Origin: Bacteroides sp.
Lineage (GTDB): Bacteria > Bacillota > Clostridia > Oscillospirales > Acutalibacteraceae
Direction: 5' to 3'
Length of the DNA stretch: 64,000 bases
Assembly (NCBI GenBank): GCA_023665085.1
Contig: JAMPEQ010000002.1
Span: 1 to 64,000 of the forward strand
Shown: positions 63,236-64,000 of the stretch, in pieces
How the letters are laid out: each line of letters opens with the position of its first letter
Position numbering within the stretch: position 1 is the stretch's first letter
Program-made: the position numbers and the translations under genes
Notes under the pieces: model-generated
What the model saw: only the letters and a program-made list of their open reading frames with translations
Database searches by the model: none
What the model was told of the DNA's origin: nothing

Positions 63236-64000
63236 CTAGTTTTTGTTTTCAAGTTTTCTTAAAAATCCACTGAAATAATCGGGAAGTTCCGCTTTGAATT
63301 CCATATATTCATTAGTTCTGGGATGAACAAATCCGATTTCGCCTGCATGCAGACACTGTCCGTTTAATGAAGCTATAACCTTTTTCGGACCATAAACAGC
63401 ATCTCCGGCAAGAGAGTGACCGATATATGACATGTGAACTCTTATCTGATGTGTTCTGCCTGTTTCAAGAACGCATCTTATGTGAGTGAAATCGCCATAT
63501 CTTTTAAGCACCTCGTAGTGAGTTACTGCATTCTTTGAATTTCGATCAGTAACAGCCATCTTTTTTCTGTCTTTAGGACTTCTTCCGATTGGCTGATTTA
63601 CAGTACCGCTGTCATCTTTGAAATTACCATAGGCAACAGCCTGATATGCTCTGTGAAATGAATGTTCTTTAATCTGTTGTGCGAGATTAATATGCGACAT
63701 ATCATTCTTAGCAACAATCAAAAGTCCTGATGTATCCTTATCTATCCTATGAACAATTCCCGGCCTTATAACACCGTTTATTCCGCTAAGACTATCCTTG
63801 CAGTGATAAAGGAGTGCATTAACCAAAGTACCGTCATAATTATTTGCTGCAGGATGAACCACCATTCCCTTTGGCTTATTAACCACCAGCAAATCATCAT
63901 CTTCATACACAATATCAAGAGGAATATTCTCAGCTATAATATCAAGTGGTTTTGCATCAGGAACAATTATTTCGATTTCATCTCCTGCTCTGCTCTTATA
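63236..64000 (-). CDS. RluA-family pseudouridine synthase (partial, RluD-like)
   Basis: 254 residues visible; the frame runs through the right edge, so the N-terminus, with most of the S4 domain, is off the window. The visible start (AGDEIEIIVPDAKPLDIIAENIPLDIVYEDDD) continues to NKPKGMVVHPA and the catalytic GIVHRIDKDTSGLLIVAK, with the nucleophilic Asp in HRID (residue 87 of the visible part). RluD modifies 23S rRNA. The GTG at 63910 is not the true start because the homology extends upstream of it. Confidence 0.93.
   Translation of the reverse strand, partial: YKSRAGDEIEIIVPDAKPLDIIAENIPLDIVYEDDDLLVVNKPKGMVVHPAANNYDGTLVNALLYHCKDSLSGINGVIRPGIVHRIDKDTSGLLIVAKNDMSHINLAQQIKEHSFHRAYQAVAYGNFKDDSGTVNQPIGRSPKDRKKMAVTDRNSKNAVTHYEVLKRYGDFTHIRCVLETGRTHQIRVHMSYIGHSLAGDAVYGPKKVIASLNGQCLHAGEIGFVHPRTNEYMEFKAELPDYFSGFLRKLENKN

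Noticed and set aside
63236-63910. GTG at 63910 as the true start of the pseudouridine synthase
   Set aside because: The frame and family-like sequence continue upstream to the window edge, so the gene is partial.

Overview
This window is low-GC DNA from a Gram-positive, spore-forming anaerobe of the Clostridia. A Ruminococcus-like member of the Oscillospiraceae is the best guess. The evidence is spore genes (spoVAD, ypeB), repeated Thr-rich linkers in secreted proteins, a dockerin-bearing BspA-type protein, intracellular starch and glycogen enzymes, an HrcA/CIRCE heat-shock operon, an FeoA-FeoB fusion, and consensus sigma-A promoters spaced by 17 nt. It reads as ordinary chromosome: I found no transposase, integrase, phage gene or CRISPR array. 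The taxonomic guess is an inference from gene content, not a search result.

Layout. 1-3.8 kb: Thr-rich lipoprotein, a spoVAD pair and a GH13 amylase. 3.9-6.4 kb: glycogen phosphorylase with a basic tail. 6.5-11.3 kb: proB-proA-propeller protein-flippase operon. 11.4-13.1 kb: ypeB plus a small lipoprotein. 13.2-17.5 kb: NahK-like kinase, then an adaptor/permease export pair with no ATPase beside it. 17.6-21.8 kb: purE-purM-purN-purO-purD, with a strong promoter and a 17-bp palindrome at the predicted start of transcription. 21.9-24.7 kb: dockerin/LRR protein and a membrane protein. 24.8-28.9 kb: LUD protein, YifB/ComM ATPase, phosphohexomutase and a 32-residue membrane peptide. 29-35.3 kb: XRE regulator, YdcF protein, TrmO, DUF3048 protein, an actin-like orphan, a 58-residue protein bracketed by two perfect hairpins, and a Rieske/FAD oxidoreductase. 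35.3-40.1 kb: hrcA-grpE-dnaK-dnaJ. 40.3-45.5 kb: CHAP protein, MFS symporter, an amidohydrolase reduced to its two ends, and a lactate/malate dehydrogenase. 45.7-53 kb: LysR/EamA pair, a three-gene ABC importer, and AraC with an EamA gene cut by an in-frame stop plus DUF2000. 53-59.5 kb: feoAB with its Cys-rich partner, and sbcCD. 59.6-64 kb: obg-mrnC-tRNA-Val, then nfo, a HAD phosphatase and a partial rluD.

How the genes fit together. The GH13 enzyme, GlgP and the phosphohexomutase could together convert internal alpha-glucans to hexose phosphates. The five pur genes cover part of de novo IMP synthesis and use an archaeal-type PurO for the last step. The hrcA operon is a complete class I heat-shock unit under a perfect CIRCE element.

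Most interesting observations. (1) Two places where a terminator-like hairpin carries the Shine-Dalgarno sequence in its 3' arm and its U-run is exactly the 7-nt spacer to the start codon (spoVAD and the 58-residue gene). (2) The 58-residue gene is flanked by perfect 12-bp and 18-bp inverted repeats. (3) A mini-amidohydrolase has lost its whole catalytic barrel but keeps its frame and a strong promoter. (4) An EamA gene is split by a single in-frame TAA. (5) A lactate-dehydrogenase-like enzyme carries Arg at the Gln102 specificity position. (6) There are several clear unassigned operators.
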